From Mallotus nudiflorus (Eukaryota > Streptophyta > Magnoliopsida > Malpighiales > Euphorbiaceae): a DNA stretch of 64,000 nt. Of the stretch, positions 24,431 to 35,350 are shown piece by piece. How positions within the stretch are numbered: position 1 is the first letter of the stretch; each line of letters starts with the position of its first letter. Below the pieces are notes generated by a model that ran no database searches, was not told where the DNA came from, and was given only the letters and a program-made list of their open reading frames with translations. The position numbers and the translations under genes were made by a program. The DNA lies in assembly GCA_947683625.1 (NCBI GenBank), contig CANTUR010000038.1:868001-932000 (forward strand). The letters run 5' to 3'.

Positions 24431-24875
24431 TTAATTCACAGGCGATTGAACTAAATCTAAACAGAAGAGTATTGAGTGAAAATGAAATTGGAAGGTACAG
24501 ATTTAGGGTTATGAAGCAAAAAATACACAAAAAAATAAATTTAGAGTTAGATTAAAAGAGGAAAAATAAATTAAACAATTGTATTGGTAAATAATTTTAT
24601 AAATCAATGGTTATAATTAAATAAAAACTAATTTAATCGCTTTTAGTTCTATTTGTACACATACAAACATGTGCATTGTAGAAGGACTCAAATATTTAAC
24701 CCGAAAATGGTTTCTTGAAGAGCACGAATACATAGCGATGTAAGCCTTTAATTTATGAATATTCATATATCTTGGCCATAATTCATCTTTTCGAGGTCTT
24801 TTCCTGGACGTTTTCCGGGTAACTTCTTCCCCTGCTTCTCTTTATGTAATTATATTACTCATGATCATTCTCGAT
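24431..24875. other. Intergenic sequence upstream of the 24955 peptide gene
   Basis: AT-rich sequence with no coding sense and no recognised transposon terminus. It holds the proximal promoter of the downstream gene. Confidence 0.4.
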
Positions 24876-24887
24876 TATATATAAATA
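24876..24887 (+). promoter_or_regulatory. TATA box of the 24955 peptide gene
   Basis: TATATATAAATA lies 68-79 bp before the ATG. That predicts a transcription start near 24910 and a leader of roughly 45 bases. A similar TATATAAATA box precedes the related gene at 60048-60362. Confidence 0.6.
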
Positions 24888-24954
24888 AGTACAATCCACA
24901 GATGACTATACCCTCAAATACAGTAAACTTTTTTCTTTATTTCTCTACCTCATT

Positions 24955-25176
24955 ATGGCAATGTCTTCAAGCACAAATAGCCTCAATTTCTCTGCTAAAG
25001 TGGCAATAATCTTCTTTATCTTGAGTCTGAATACAGCCACTACCATGGTAGATGCAGCAAGAGCTTTGCAGCATCTACCAGTAGAATTTCCTACTAAAGA
25101 AACGCTAAAAAATCCAGGCTCTAACCCCTGCACTTACGTTCCTGTTAAAGATCCCAAGGGTTGCTCTAATCCTTAG
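24955..25176 (+). CDS. Small secreted peptide precursor, CTNIP/SCREW-like, single module (73 aa)
   Basis: It encodes a 73-residue protein with a hydrophobic signal segment (about residues 14-34, KVAIIFFILSLNTATTMVDA), a short variable pro-region and a C-terminal module PGSNPCTYVPVKDPKGCSNP with Cys59 and Cys70. The pattern C-[ST]-x-[IV]-P with a second Cys 11 residues later resembles the CTNIP/SCREW phytocytokines. These are made as precursors, exported to the apoplast and sensed by the leucine-rich-repeat receptor kinase HSL3/NUT in Arabidopsis; the two Cys probably form a disulfide. The ATG is the first after a good TATA box; Met3 is an alternative start. Two relatives lie at 54441-55379 and 60048-60362. 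The family name rests on the motif and my memory of the family; the coding call rests on signal peptide, TATA box and shared motif. Confidence 0.78.
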   Translation: MAMSSSTNSLNFSAKVAIIFFILSLNTATTMVDAARALQHLPVEFPTKETLKNPGSNPCTYVPVKDPKGCSNP

Positions 25177-26064
25177 CTCAGTAATTAGCTAATTACCAGA
25201 TACAGGGGATAAATACGTTTTGCTTCTGCTAGCAACCAAGTGGTTTACAAGATTTACATCACCTATTCAACTTACGGTAGTGGAAATGATAATATATGAA
25301 TTATAAGTTCTTTTTAAATTTTTTTTAGCTTGTCTCTTTTTTTTTTTCCTTATGCACATGCAGCTTGCAAAAGTCCGTCGGAGTTTTATACGATGTATTA
25401 CGAAGTAGTTAAAGATGTTTCCTTGGTTCCCTTTCTTGGTAGCTTTTTAGCCATTAACGATAGGTACTTTAATGTTTCTGGTATAATCATCCGTGATTAA
25501 TGCACTTGTCAAGTTGTTTTTTTTTTTTCAACCATAGGTATTCATATTTCATTAAATTCTAATTAATTTAATTTATTTAAATAAAATTATAAAAGTGATA
25601 AAAAAATTTTAATAACTTTTTAATTCAAATGGCATATATCACGATTTAAATTCAAAATATTACTTACACAAAAATAATTTCTTCCCAATTGATCCTATAA
25701 TAATGCTACTATACTTATCATTAAACTTTAACTAATCTAAAGTTTAATTCAAATAAAACTATAAGAGTAATAAATGTCTTTCAACAACTATTTAACACAA
25801 TTATATATATTATAATTTAAATTTAAAATATTATTTAAATAGCATGATATATGCTACATACTGAAATAATTTTTTTAATCAATTACATACTGAAATAAGA
25901 TTGAAACAAGCAAATTTAATTATAGACGGCACTGCTGTGCAGCCCTCGGAAAATAAAAAAGACACCTATTAACCTTCCAAGAAATGAAAAATAATGATAT
26001 ATATATAGAGTAGTCATAGATCAGAAGAAGATGCCACGTTGAATTGAATATATATTTTATACCC

Positions 26065-26101
<37 letters not shown>

Positions 26102-27319
26102 CAAACATATATTAGAACCCTGCGAAAAATAAAAAATTTGTAGAAGATTATGAAATTATTTCTATAGTTTGAATTATGATGTCGTTATTAAGATTATAAA
26201 ATTAGAAGAAGATGCCACGTTGAATATATACTTTATACCCCTCTACATATAACAAATACTCATAGCAACCCACTTTAAATAGTGGGCCGTGAAATTCTTA
26301 AAACAGAGCCCTATTCATCGAGCAGCATTATCTTTTTCGAAAAAAAAAAATTTGCATCGTATTAAAGTCCGTTACACACTATTTACATAGCAAGCAAACT
26401 GCTACGTATAATGTTTAACTCTGCAAATTAATAAAAAAAAAAATTGTAAAAGATAATGAAATTATTTCTATAGTTGGAATTATGATGTTATTAAGATTAT
26501 AAAATTATATTTACATAATTTAAAAATACTAAATCTATTATATAATTTATTAATTACCACCCTTGTTTGATAAAGCCCGCCAAGCACTTCTGGTATCAAA
26601 AGGAAAGCCTCCACTGCCCCTTTGGAAAACGCTTGAAATAGAGGAAAGAGCGCTAGACTTTGTGTTAATGATATTGTATTTCAATAGGGAATCTTAGATA
26701 ATCAGAATTAATCGTTTACCCTCTTCTTTTATATACTAATTAAAAATTATTAATCTATTAAATAAAAAATAAAATGAGTCATATATATATATATACACTT
26801 TACTAATTAATTGTATTTTTTTAATTTATATTAATGTTAAAATAGAGCCATAATTTAAAAACAAACAAAAAAAAAGTAGTATAATTGGCCTTAATTAACT
26901 GACGGTTCGCATCCATTTAGGCACATTCAAGGAAATTGTCTTAAAAATTAATTGCGTTGGACTGTTCAGTTGACGAACGAAAAAGCCTGACTTTCATTTT
27001 TTTTCCCCGCATTGCAACTGCATCAATTTTATTATTTTTTTAAGATAGAGGAATGAATTCTGTCATTAAATATACTTTAATTAAAAAGTATAAATAAAAA
27101 TATAGTAAAAAAGTATTAAAATAAAATTTTATTATTGTGGAACTTCAACCGAATTGATATAAGTTTTTTAATATGCAATTTAATAATTCTTATGCTCCAC
27201 TTAAGAAATTTGATTAGTAATAAATTGATTTTTTAATTTTTAAATAAGTTCAATTGTAAATATATTAGTAGAATTTTTATGATAGAAAAATATTTAAAAT
27301 TTAAAAAAAAAATCAGTAT
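25177..27319. other. Intergenic AT-rich tract with short local duplications
   Basis: No gene is seen. A CT-dinucleotide run followed by a TA run lies at about 26063-26101. The block 'agaagaagatgccacgttga' occurs at about 26022 and again at about 26205. A second block (AGATTATGAAATTATTTCTATAG-like) occurs at about 26145 and about 26451. These look like old local duplications or degraded MITE pieces. Confidence 0.5.
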
Positions 27320-29338
27320 TATAGGCGGTGGGGTTTAGTGACTACGGTACTAGGAAATACGATATAGGTCTTAGGCCTATTTGGAGATAGAATCATCATC
27401 CGGATAAAAATCGGGACACACTGTACAGCAACTGGATCCCACGGATGTTCCCAGAAGCCGACATCAGAAATCAAGTTCGGAAACTAGGTATGAGCATTTG
27501 AATGTTCACCCAACCTTGCGGTTGGCCTCCGTTTGTGTTTTGCGTTTTATTACCATTTAATTATTTTATTATTTCCTCATTTACATTCAAAATTGCACTT
27601 GCCTTCATTTACTTTCCAAATTTTATAGTTAAATCCAAGTTTGCACATTAGTTCAATTTCATGCTTTTGAGTCCCAACATTCAGCAAAAATAAGGTGAAT
27701 AATAATTTACAACCATATATTCATAATCAAATAGGGAAAAGGGATTAAGAATTACAACGTTTTTATGTCAAATAAAAAGAATAATATACAGAAAATAAAC
27801 TAAACATAAACCAAAAATAAACCAATGAAATAACATAAATGTGGTAATATAAAAGGGATAACTAACAAAGGTGACTACTCAATGATGGAAATCATCGAGT
27901 AATTCCTATAAATAACACATAGTTAGTCCTTCCTTTCAAAAAAAAATGAAATCACATACAATGATATTTATAAAGAGACTCTAAAAAAGGGGGTTCTTAC
28001 ATTATGAACTAAAGAAAGCATCAAACAAACAAGATGAACATCATCATGCAATGATACAAGCATGTTTAAGGTCAAAAAGGGGACATACCAAAGCAGACAT
28101 TACGACAAACATTAATAAAAAAACAAAACAGAAAACATACTAAACCTGTCAATGTGGCGATCGCCTCATTGAGATGAGGTGACGCCTCATCAACAGGGAT
28201 CCCTATATCTTTGAGTCAAAAAAAGACATAAAACACACATACAAAAGGGAGACTTCCTAGAGGTCTGTCAATGGGGCGATTGCCTCATTGATGAGGTGAT
28301 CACCTCATTGACAAGAGGTGACGCCTTTATGAAGAGGCGTCGCCTAATCAACAGGCCGGTTCTGACTCATAAACATTTAGACTTCTACTCTAAGTAACAA
28401 TGCATGCATATATACACTCTACAATCATCAAACTACAACTACATGAAAAATATTCAAAGATCACACCAATAAAATGAGGTTTTGAAGCAAGATAAACTAC
28501 AAATATACTCAAAATATACTAATGACTTAGCTACACACAAGCAAGAACACATATAATGAAGAACATGTTAAGTTTGAGTGTAGTTTTTATACCAAAATTA
28601 GAGACCCTTAAAGATTCTTTTGATTGTGATCCTTGTTAGGATGTGATCTCTACTTTTGACACAAGCTTCTTCCTTCTTCTTTTAGGAAAAAGTAGACTCC
28701 TTTGCTTCAATCTCTCCGTCTTTCTTGAGGACATTTTTCTTTGTTTTTCTCTGTTATTTTTTTCTCAGAGCTCTCCCCTCACTTTTTCTCCTCCTTTTTT
28801 TCAATAATGGCCAACCTCTCCCTATTTTTCTCTCTCTTCCTTTTTTATTCCCTAGCTTCCCCATGCCCCTAAGTCCTCGAGCTCATCATAAGCCGCCATA
28901 GGCTTTTTCTCTTCCCTAAAAATCTCTTTCTCATGCAAGAAATAGGTCTGGAGGCTGGGGCCCACCCCACTTGGCCACCATGGTTGCAGCTGCATTTAAT
29001 GCAGCTACAAGTGGGCAGCCATAGAGGCAGCGCCTCTATGATGAGGCGATCGCCTCATTAGCAACTGCCAAAGAGGCAATCGCCTCATTGCACTGAGGCG
29101 ACGCCCCTTTGGCCTGGGCCTGCACTGGGCCAAGCGGGCTTAGGCCAATTCTGGATAAATGGGCTAGGTTTTGGGCTTTCTAGGCTTTAGGTTTTTAAGT
29201 CCACTTTTCACTAAAGATTCAGGCTTCATTCTCATGTCCAAGTTTCACATTCTCATCATTGGGCTTAAAAACGGGCCGGTCAAACTGAGCATCCCTAATT
29301 CGTCCCCTAACATGGGCAGACCGAATCGAGTGTCTGCA
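27320..29338 (-). repeat. 3' LTR of gypsy element C (about 2.0 kb)
   Basis: The left end is TATAGGC, corresponding to TGTAGGC in the other LTR with G changed to A. The right end is GTGTCTGCA, giving TGCAGACAC as the LTR start in element sense. It matches 42444-43351 plus 44886-45938. It contains palindrome clusters at 28156-28345 and 29023-29105 and a pyrimidine-rich stretch at 28630-28860. Confidence 0.82.
28156..29105. repeat. GC-rich palindrome clusters in the 3' LTR of C
   Basis: GGCGATCGCC occurs at 28156-28165 and 29045-29054, embedded in GAGG...CCTC arms. Variants close by keep the dyad: GGTGATCACC near 28296, AGGCGTCGCCT near 28335 and GAGGCAGCGCCTC near 29024. Copies are joined by 'atTGATGAG'-like spacers. 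No protein is encoded. See the separate finding. Confidence 0.85.
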
Positions 29339-29354
29339 GTTTGCCCCCTGATTT
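29339..29354 (-). other. Polypurine tract of gypsy element C
   Basis: The minus-strand reading AATCAGGGGGCAAAC runs straight into the LTR start TGCAGACAC, which places the 3' LTR on the left and confirms minus-strand transcription of the element. Confidence 0.7.
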
Positions 29355-29489
29355 TTTGAAAAATCAAATTCATGCAATGACCATTTTTTGAAAAATCACA
29401 TGTACAACAACAAATAAAAAATAAGATAAGCAATATACCTGACTCTCGATTTTCACCCGAGAGATGAATTCTTTAATTCTGAAACGTGA

Positions 29490-29965
29490 CCGTGATCCTC
29501 GGGTTTTCTTGGCCCGATCAGCCACTCATTAATATTTGATAAAGAAATTTGAAAACTATTGACCTCAGGTTTTCCTGGCCTGATTATCGTCTTACTGGGG
29601 ACATAGACTTATGGGTTTTCCTGGCCCAACCATCCGTTACCTGAAATATGATTCTTGGGTTTTCCTAGCCCAATCCTCACAACACACAAAACTTGATTCT
29701 TGGGTTTTCCTGTCCTGATCCTCACAACACTGAAACTTAATTCTCGAGTTTTCCTGGCCTGTTCGTCACAACACTGAAACTTGATTCTCAGGTTTTTCTT
29801 GGCTCAATCCTTACAACACTGAAACTTGATTCTCGGGTTTTCCTGACCCGATCGTCACAACACTGAAACTCAATTCTCGGGTTTTCCTAGCCCGATCCTC
29901 ACTGGGGGTGTGGTTTTTAAATTTTCCTGGTCCGATTATCACTCCTCCAGGGACATAGACTTTCG
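29490..29965. repeat. Minisatellite 1 of gypsy C, about 44-bp unit
   Basis: About ten diverged copies share the core 'GGGTTTTCCTGGCCCGATC'. The middle ones add 'CACAACACTGAAACTTGATT', spaced 43-46 bp apart (29721, 29764, 29810, 29853). The array lies between the 3' LTR and the antisense gene promoter. Confidence 0.85.
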
Positions 29966-30037
29966 AGTTTTCCTGGCCCAGATGTCATTCACTTTTGACT
30001 TCGGGGATACTACCCGAACAGCCATCTCAACCTTATG

Positions 30038-30335
30038 AGCTTCAAGGATTCAAACCCGAACAACCTGTCTTTTGAGCTTCAGGGATTCAAACCCAAATAG
30101 CTCTGCCTCTGAGCTTCAAGGATTCAAACCTAAACAGCCCTGTCCTTGAGCTTCGGGAATTCAAACCAGAATAACCCTGTCCTTTTGAGCTTTGGGGATT
30201 CAAACCCGAATAGCCTTGTCCTTGAGCTTCGGGGATTCAAACCCGAACAACCCTGTCCTTTGAGCTTTGGGGATTCAAACCCAAACAGCCCTGTCCTTTG
30301 AGCTTCAGGGATTCAAAACCAGAACAACCTTGTCT
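30038..30335. repeat. Minisatellite 2 of gypsy C, 37-38-bp unit, eight copies
   Basis: Eight copies of a unit beginning GAGCTTCGGGGATTCAAACC and ending CCTGTCCTT start near 30038, 30076, 30112, 30149, 30187, 30224, 30262 and 30300. Changes between copies are mostly single transitions. It follows minisatellite 1 directly, and the TATA box of the antisense gene lies 200 bp downstream. Confidence 0.88.
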
Positions 30336-30531
30336 CGTTGACAGCATGGGTTTTCCTAGCCCACTCTTCTTGAAACTTTATCTTGAAAATCTCTACCTCT
30401 GAATTCCGCCTTCCTAGCATGCAACACTATTTTCCATTCATCATTTTTCATTCATTCAACACTTTTTTTATTTTTTTTTCTTTTTCTCTTTTTCTCTTTT
30501 TTTTTTTGGGAAATCCTACACCCTTGCTTGC

Positions 30532-30540
30532 TATAAAAAT
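30532..30540 (+). promoter_or_regulatory. Candidate antisense promoter TATA box in gypsy C
   Basis: TATAAAAAT lies 112 bp before the ATG at 30652 and is followed by a long CT-rich leader (30541-30640), a typical plant 5' leader. The layout is parallel to element A (TATA at 1008-1030, ATG at 1242). Confidence 0.45.
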
Positions 30541-30651
30541 AACTTTTTCCCTTGTCCTTCCTCTCTTTTACTTTTTGTCACCTTTCTTTTTCTCCTATTT
30601 CCTCCTCCTACACTTCCTATACTCCTTGCATCTTTCCTCCTTTTAAAGTTA

Positions 30652-33240
30652 ATGGAGAACGAGAGAACACTCCATGTGCCTAAGTAGGATCATATCCTAC
30701 CTTTTATTAGCACTTTTAGGAGTATGGGATTGACCCGTGGAGACTCGATTCATCTTCTGGCAGACTTAGGGTCCCACATCTGCTAGTATGCATCCGAAGA
30801 GGTTAGTACCCTAAAATTTCCTACAAAATCATATTGGGTTAGTGATTAATCTTGCATAATTATCGTTCTAGGACATTATTTAATCAAAAAAAATATGAAA
30901 TTTATGTTTTAATTGCTAAAATATTAAAAATTTTCCTCGTCTGCGCCTCACAGAGGCGATCGCCTCTTCGATGAGATGATAAGCTTCTGTGAAGAGGCGA
31001 TTTCCTGTCACCCCTTCACAGAGTCGATCGCCCCTGTGATGAGGTGATCGCCTCTATGGTGAGGCGATCGCTTCATCAACAAAGTGAACTATGCTATTTA
31101 CATGTACATTCATTCTAAATTTCTCCCTGAAATGGTAAAATGCATAAATTTCACTTCCCTATCTCTTTGTTTGTAGCATGACGCTCAGACATTCAAAGGT
31201 GCCGGGAATTTCCATGGAGCCCGGGTCTTTTACAGTGAATTGACCAATGAGCAGAGGGATCAGATTCAAAAGACGAGGTTCAAGGACTTCGTACTCTCGC
31301 TTCTATCTGAGTAAGGGCATATGGACTATCAACCACTGCATGCCCTGATGGAGAGGTGATTTGATATGACTCACACTTTCCACCTCCCATTTGGTGAGCT
31401 TGCTATAGACCCAGTGTCGTTTGCCGCCATCACGGGGATTGCCTATGCTGGGGATCCTGTTCCTTTTGATGCGAGTTTACACCAACTATCTCCGGATAAG
31501 GCTACATACATTAAGCGACTTTTAAGGATGACTCCTGACATGAAGGGGACTCATACCCTTAAGTTGGACTCGATCAGGAGTTTCTACACCCGGGAGTGGG
31601 CTGCAGCGGTAATTACTCCCCGTGAGATTGACCAGGTGGTGAGGGCCTTCTTGCTCTATCTGCTCAGTACCACCTTCTTTGCTGACACCACCAGCTCCAT
31701 CAACCTAATGTTCCTGCCGGTTCTTCGGGATCTTGACCAGATTCCCACATTCAATTGGGGTAGCTGCACTCTGGCATACTTGCACCAGAGTATGGACTAG
31801 GTGGTCCGAGGGGTTAAGAGATTCTGTGACTTCTTGCATGCTATTCTGGTATGTCATGATCCTCTTTTTTCTTTATCTTATTCTAACCCCCATTACTTGT
31901 ATCAGTTTTCTTAACTTCTCCTATTTTATTTTTCTAGGTCTGGGCTCTGGAGCTAGAGCTGCTTGTGGGCATTACACAAGTGGGGGACCACTTCCCAACC
32001 CTCGATAGGTGGGGCGCCAACCATGTCGTGAAGAGGCACTTTGTGCGAGTTCACATCCACAGATAGCACCTGAACTCTCTGACATAAGATGCGGTACCTG
32101 CAAAGCACAAACTTTCTTATTAGTAAATTGTGCATATTCAATTCACTTACATATTAACATCACCCTTTTTTGTAAATCTAGAACAACTTGTGGGGGCCTG
32201 AGGACACTTAGACCATTGAGATGACTCGCTCCAGGCCCTTAGCTCAAAAGAGGGTACTCCTCTATGGCCCTAGGTATCGAGCTTGGTATTTAGGGGAGCG
32301 GGTCCTAAACTGGAGGGCAGGTGTTAGAGCTAAGCAAGTCCCCAGGTCTCCTCCTGACAGTATGGTTTAGGCTCATGAGCTGGAGGGCGACGACCTCACT
32401 CAGGCTATCACGAGCTTACCAGCCGTGGATCACACAGTTCGTGTAAAGATCTGGTATATGGAGTTCATCTGCACCTACATTCTGTTGATGATCCCCTTCC
32501 AAGCCGCTTCTACCTCTTAGGTATGTCCCTGTCGGCTTCCCTTTTCTTACGAATTGACTGCATTCTCATCATGTTTCTCCTGTATTTTTCTTCAGGCTGC
32601 ACCTGTTAGACCTATGGCCCCGATTAGGTCCTGAGTACAGGAGAGAGAGCCCTTGAGGCATCGACTGGATCCGGGCAGGGAGGAGACTTCTGCGGCTGGC
32701 GAGCAAGCCGGGCTGACTACTACCCCCGATTCTGAGTTCATCCCAAGCAGCTTTATTCATGTTCTTGACCCTTTAGCCCGATGTTGGGTTCCTCCTGGAG
32801 AGTTATCGCGTCAGTTCTTGACCTTGGATGAGGACTTGACCCCTGGTGGTGCTACTCATGTAAGTTCTTTTCCTGACCTGCTTTTATTATGATTCTTAAA
32901 CTAAACGTTAGTTCTAACATTTATTTCACTAATGCAGATTCCCCTGGAGCAAGGCCTATATATGTATCGCATGATAAAGGCCCAGAGAGACTACATGCTG
33001 GAGATCACCTAGTAGTAGAGGGTAAGAACCTCTTTATTTTCTACACGTATGCATGCTTGCATGGTTTACTAACCTACATTTTTTTCGAATAGGATCGGGT
33101 TGAGGCTAGCAAGGCAAGGATCGCCACTCTCGAGCGTCAGATTAACATGTTTTAGATTGATGAGGATGAAGACAGGAGCGGCAGCAATGCTGAAGGAGAG
33201 ACCGACCCTGAGGGCACTAGATCAGACACTTGATGTGCCG
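30652..33240 (+). pseudogene. Antisense plant-mobile-domain (PMD) gene of gypsy C
   Basis: ATG 30652 opens exon 1 (MENERTLHVPK...), with a donor GT at 30802 and an acceptor AG at 31175-31176. Exon 2 continues HDAQTFKGAGNFHGARVFY, and 31366-31800 gives the domain core (FHLPFGELAIDPVSFAAITGI, a WAAAVIT helix, FLLYLLSTTFFAD, LRDLDQIPTFNWGSCTLAYL), matching the plant mobile domain pattern. Later exons are separated by short AT-rich introns (about 31850-31938, 32100-32180, 32520-32595, 32862-32938, 33020-33092) and end in a charged coil near 33230. Stops such as TAA at 31312 and TGA at 31358 sit where Gln and Trp are likely. It runs antisense to pol. The function of PMD genes inside retrotransposons is unknown. 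Confidence 0.68.
30955..31077. repeat. GC-rich palindrome cluster in intron 1 of the antisense PMD gene
   Basis: GGCGATCGCC at 30955-30964 is followed by GAGTCGATCGCCCC, GAGGTGATCGCCTC and GAGGCGATCGCTTC up to 31077. The cluster lies wholly inside the predicted intron 30802-31176. It is unlike the AT-rich intron sequence on either side. Confidence 0.82.
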
Positions 33241-33465
33241 AGGTTAAAACTTGTGCAGTCTTTAAATAGTGAACACAAAATTTTGGTTTTTGATTTTATG
33301 GACAGAATTTTTACAGAATTCATTATTCTCCTCAATTAATTTTATTTCTTTATTCTTTACATGTGAGCTAATTTCAATTATTACATATGTATTTGCCTCA
33401 CTATATTCTGACTTGCACCTGTTTAGACTACGTGTTTTTAAGAAGTGTAATGGCTCATACTGATG

Positions 33466-33615
33466 ATGAGGTGATCACCTTATTGATCTCTGGTGAAGAG
33501 GCGATCGCCTCTTGTTGCTGAGGCAGTGACTCTTACTACTAAAGCGGCGCCTCTTGCTGTTGAGGCGGCGCCTCATTAATGAGGTGATTAAATCATCAAT
33601 GAGGCAATTGCCTCA
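33466..33615. repeat. GC-rich palindrome cluster between the two antisense genes
   Basis: It contains GAGGTGATCACCTT (33468), GGCGATCGCC (33500-33509), GGCGGCGCC-type forms (near 33544 and 33564) and GAGGCAATTGCCTC (33601-33614). Dyad symmetry is kept in several different variants. Confidence 0.82.
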
Positions 33616-33739
33616 GCAACAGGTCGTCCTACCCCCTTAAAAACCTACATTCTTGTGTTCAACCCACTTCTTGAGTTCCCTTCATCCCTAACCTCCCATT
33701 TCTCTCTCTAAGCACCTCTAAAAGTTATCATCATAACTG

Positions 33740-34880
33740 AACGGAGTCTGCGGATGCTACAATAGATCTTGAAAAACCTAGATAACAAATTTTAAACTAG
33801 ATTAGAACCGTTTCACCTTCCAGTCTTTAAATCACTCCACACTAGAAGAATCAATTTCCCTTTTCTCCATTCCATGGTTCAGTTTTGGGATCCCCACAAA
33901 CACGTTTTCTAATTTAACACAATAGAAATATGTCCCCTGCTAGAGGAATTCAAGGCAATTCTTGGCCATCATATGGACTCCGCTTGTCGACTTGCGATTC
34001 CTGTTCTTGAAAACCCAAATTCTCACTCCATTCAGCAACAAATGGCACGTATGTTCAACCTTCCACCCCAGTCTTCTTGTCATTATATCTTTGATTCAAA
34101 AATCAAACTAGAGTCCTTCCTTGAGGTCACTATGAATATGGACAAAGAAAAAACTTATTGGCCCCGTATGTTAGCCCTCTGTTTGTATGCTCAATTTCTG
34201 TTGGTTTCTCCCTCAGGGCACTACGATACGCAGATCCTTTTCATCCTTGGTCAAGTGGAGTCAGGGTTCAATCCCTTCCCTCTCATCTTAGTAGAAACTA
34301 TCATCGAATTGGATGACTTCATGAAGACGCGATGATTCTCAGGAAGTCCATTCATGTTGGAGGTAATTTTCCCATTGTCCCTTCCTTAACTTCCAACTAT
34401 CATACTGTCTGCATCTAATCATTTGTAATTTCGCAGATATGGTTTTATGAAAAGTTGGGCCTGATCGAACCTCCTCAAGACATCAGACGCTATAAGGCAA
34501 AGCATTACCGAATAAAGAAACTACATCCCATCCCTACAGACATTCACGGCTAGCTATCAACATTCCCTAATACCCTGATCCACTGGATATGCCCCTGGTG
34601 GGGGTTGTAGCATGTGACCCCTTAGTCTTATACGTATTGTGTCCTGATCGCCGGTCTCCATTTTACCACTTTCTATAATCCAGCTCGCCTCTGTCGCCAA
34701 TACAATCATAAACAATTGATTGTGGAGCCTGTTCACGAGTTCGAGCCAGGGTCCCTTTCTCAAAATTTTTTGGACCACCTGGTGGTAACATGGCCTCGAA
34801 GAGTCATCGAAAGAAATTTAAGCTACGACGAAGATCAGACTACTGATGATCATTATAAAGCATGGGTTTATTTGCAATAG
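33740..34880 (+). pseudogene. Second antisense gene of gypsy C, DUF7745-like
   Basis: The plus strand reads a pattern seen in plant DUF7745 proteins: LHSMVQFWDPHKHVF, then CPLLEEFKAILG (after 33925), a 'WPRMLALCLYAQFLLV' helix and PFPLILVETIIELDDF. After a predicted intron (donor GT 34363, acceptor AG 34435-34436) it continues with WFYEKLGLIEPPQDIRRY and FYNPARLCRQYNHKQLIVEP. The longest open stretch is 33973-34335 (120 codons). Stops include those near 34551 and 34608. Proteins of this type are common in plant genomes beside gypsy and PMD sequences; their role is unknown. The domain name is my recollection of the family pattern and needs a profile search. Confidence 0.55.
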
Positions 34881-35350
34881 ACAAAAAAGAGATGAATTTA
34901 TTAAATATAAAAGGACAAGAGAATTACAAATGTTAAGTTCACAAGGTAGGCAACAAAAGAACAGAAAACAAAATTAATTTATGAAATGAAGTCGTTATTT
35001 CCCTTTTTGTTAGATGTGATCTTCCTTTTGTACTAGTTAAATGGCTTATAATGGACACATTATGCAATGTTTAACAATAATTAAAGCAATCCATTTCATT
35101 TCATTTAAGTGCAAAAATGTATATACATTTCACTTCTGGTACATCTCATGTTATTAGTTGGCTTGCCCTTGCAAGTTTTCCAACCAATCATTTTATGCCT
35201 CTCTCTCTCTTTTTACATGTTTTTAACTTTTGCCTAGACCGCCTCTTTTGAGATTTTCAATCCAACAGGACCTTTTTCTTTTTTTTCTTTTTAGTCTCTA
35301 ACTTTTTCCTAGACAACCTCTTTTTGAGGTTTTCTCCCTAGCGAGACTTT
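34881..35350. other. Non-coding spacer of gypsy C between antisense gene and integrase
   Basis: AT-rich sequence with a long T/C-rich stretch (35195-35345). No coding sense is seen. The two transcription directions converge here, as in element A at 14071-14589. Confidence 0.5.

Noticed and set aside
28156..28165. GGCGATCGCC as a cyanobacterial HIP1-type sign of transferred or organellar DNA
   Set aside because: All exact copies lie inside one plant gypsy element and its LTRs; surrounding sequence is typical plant retrotransposon, so the match to HIP1 is coincidental.
30383..30646. An 87-codon frame rich in Phe and Ser
   Set aside because: It comes from the CT-rich leader of the antisense PMD gene; the composition explains it and no domain is present.
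28156..33615. CRISPR-like array of palindromic repeats
   Set aside because: This is plant nuclear DNA, the spacers are irregular and related to each other, the repeats vary, and no cas genes exist; it is a retrotransposon palindrome family.
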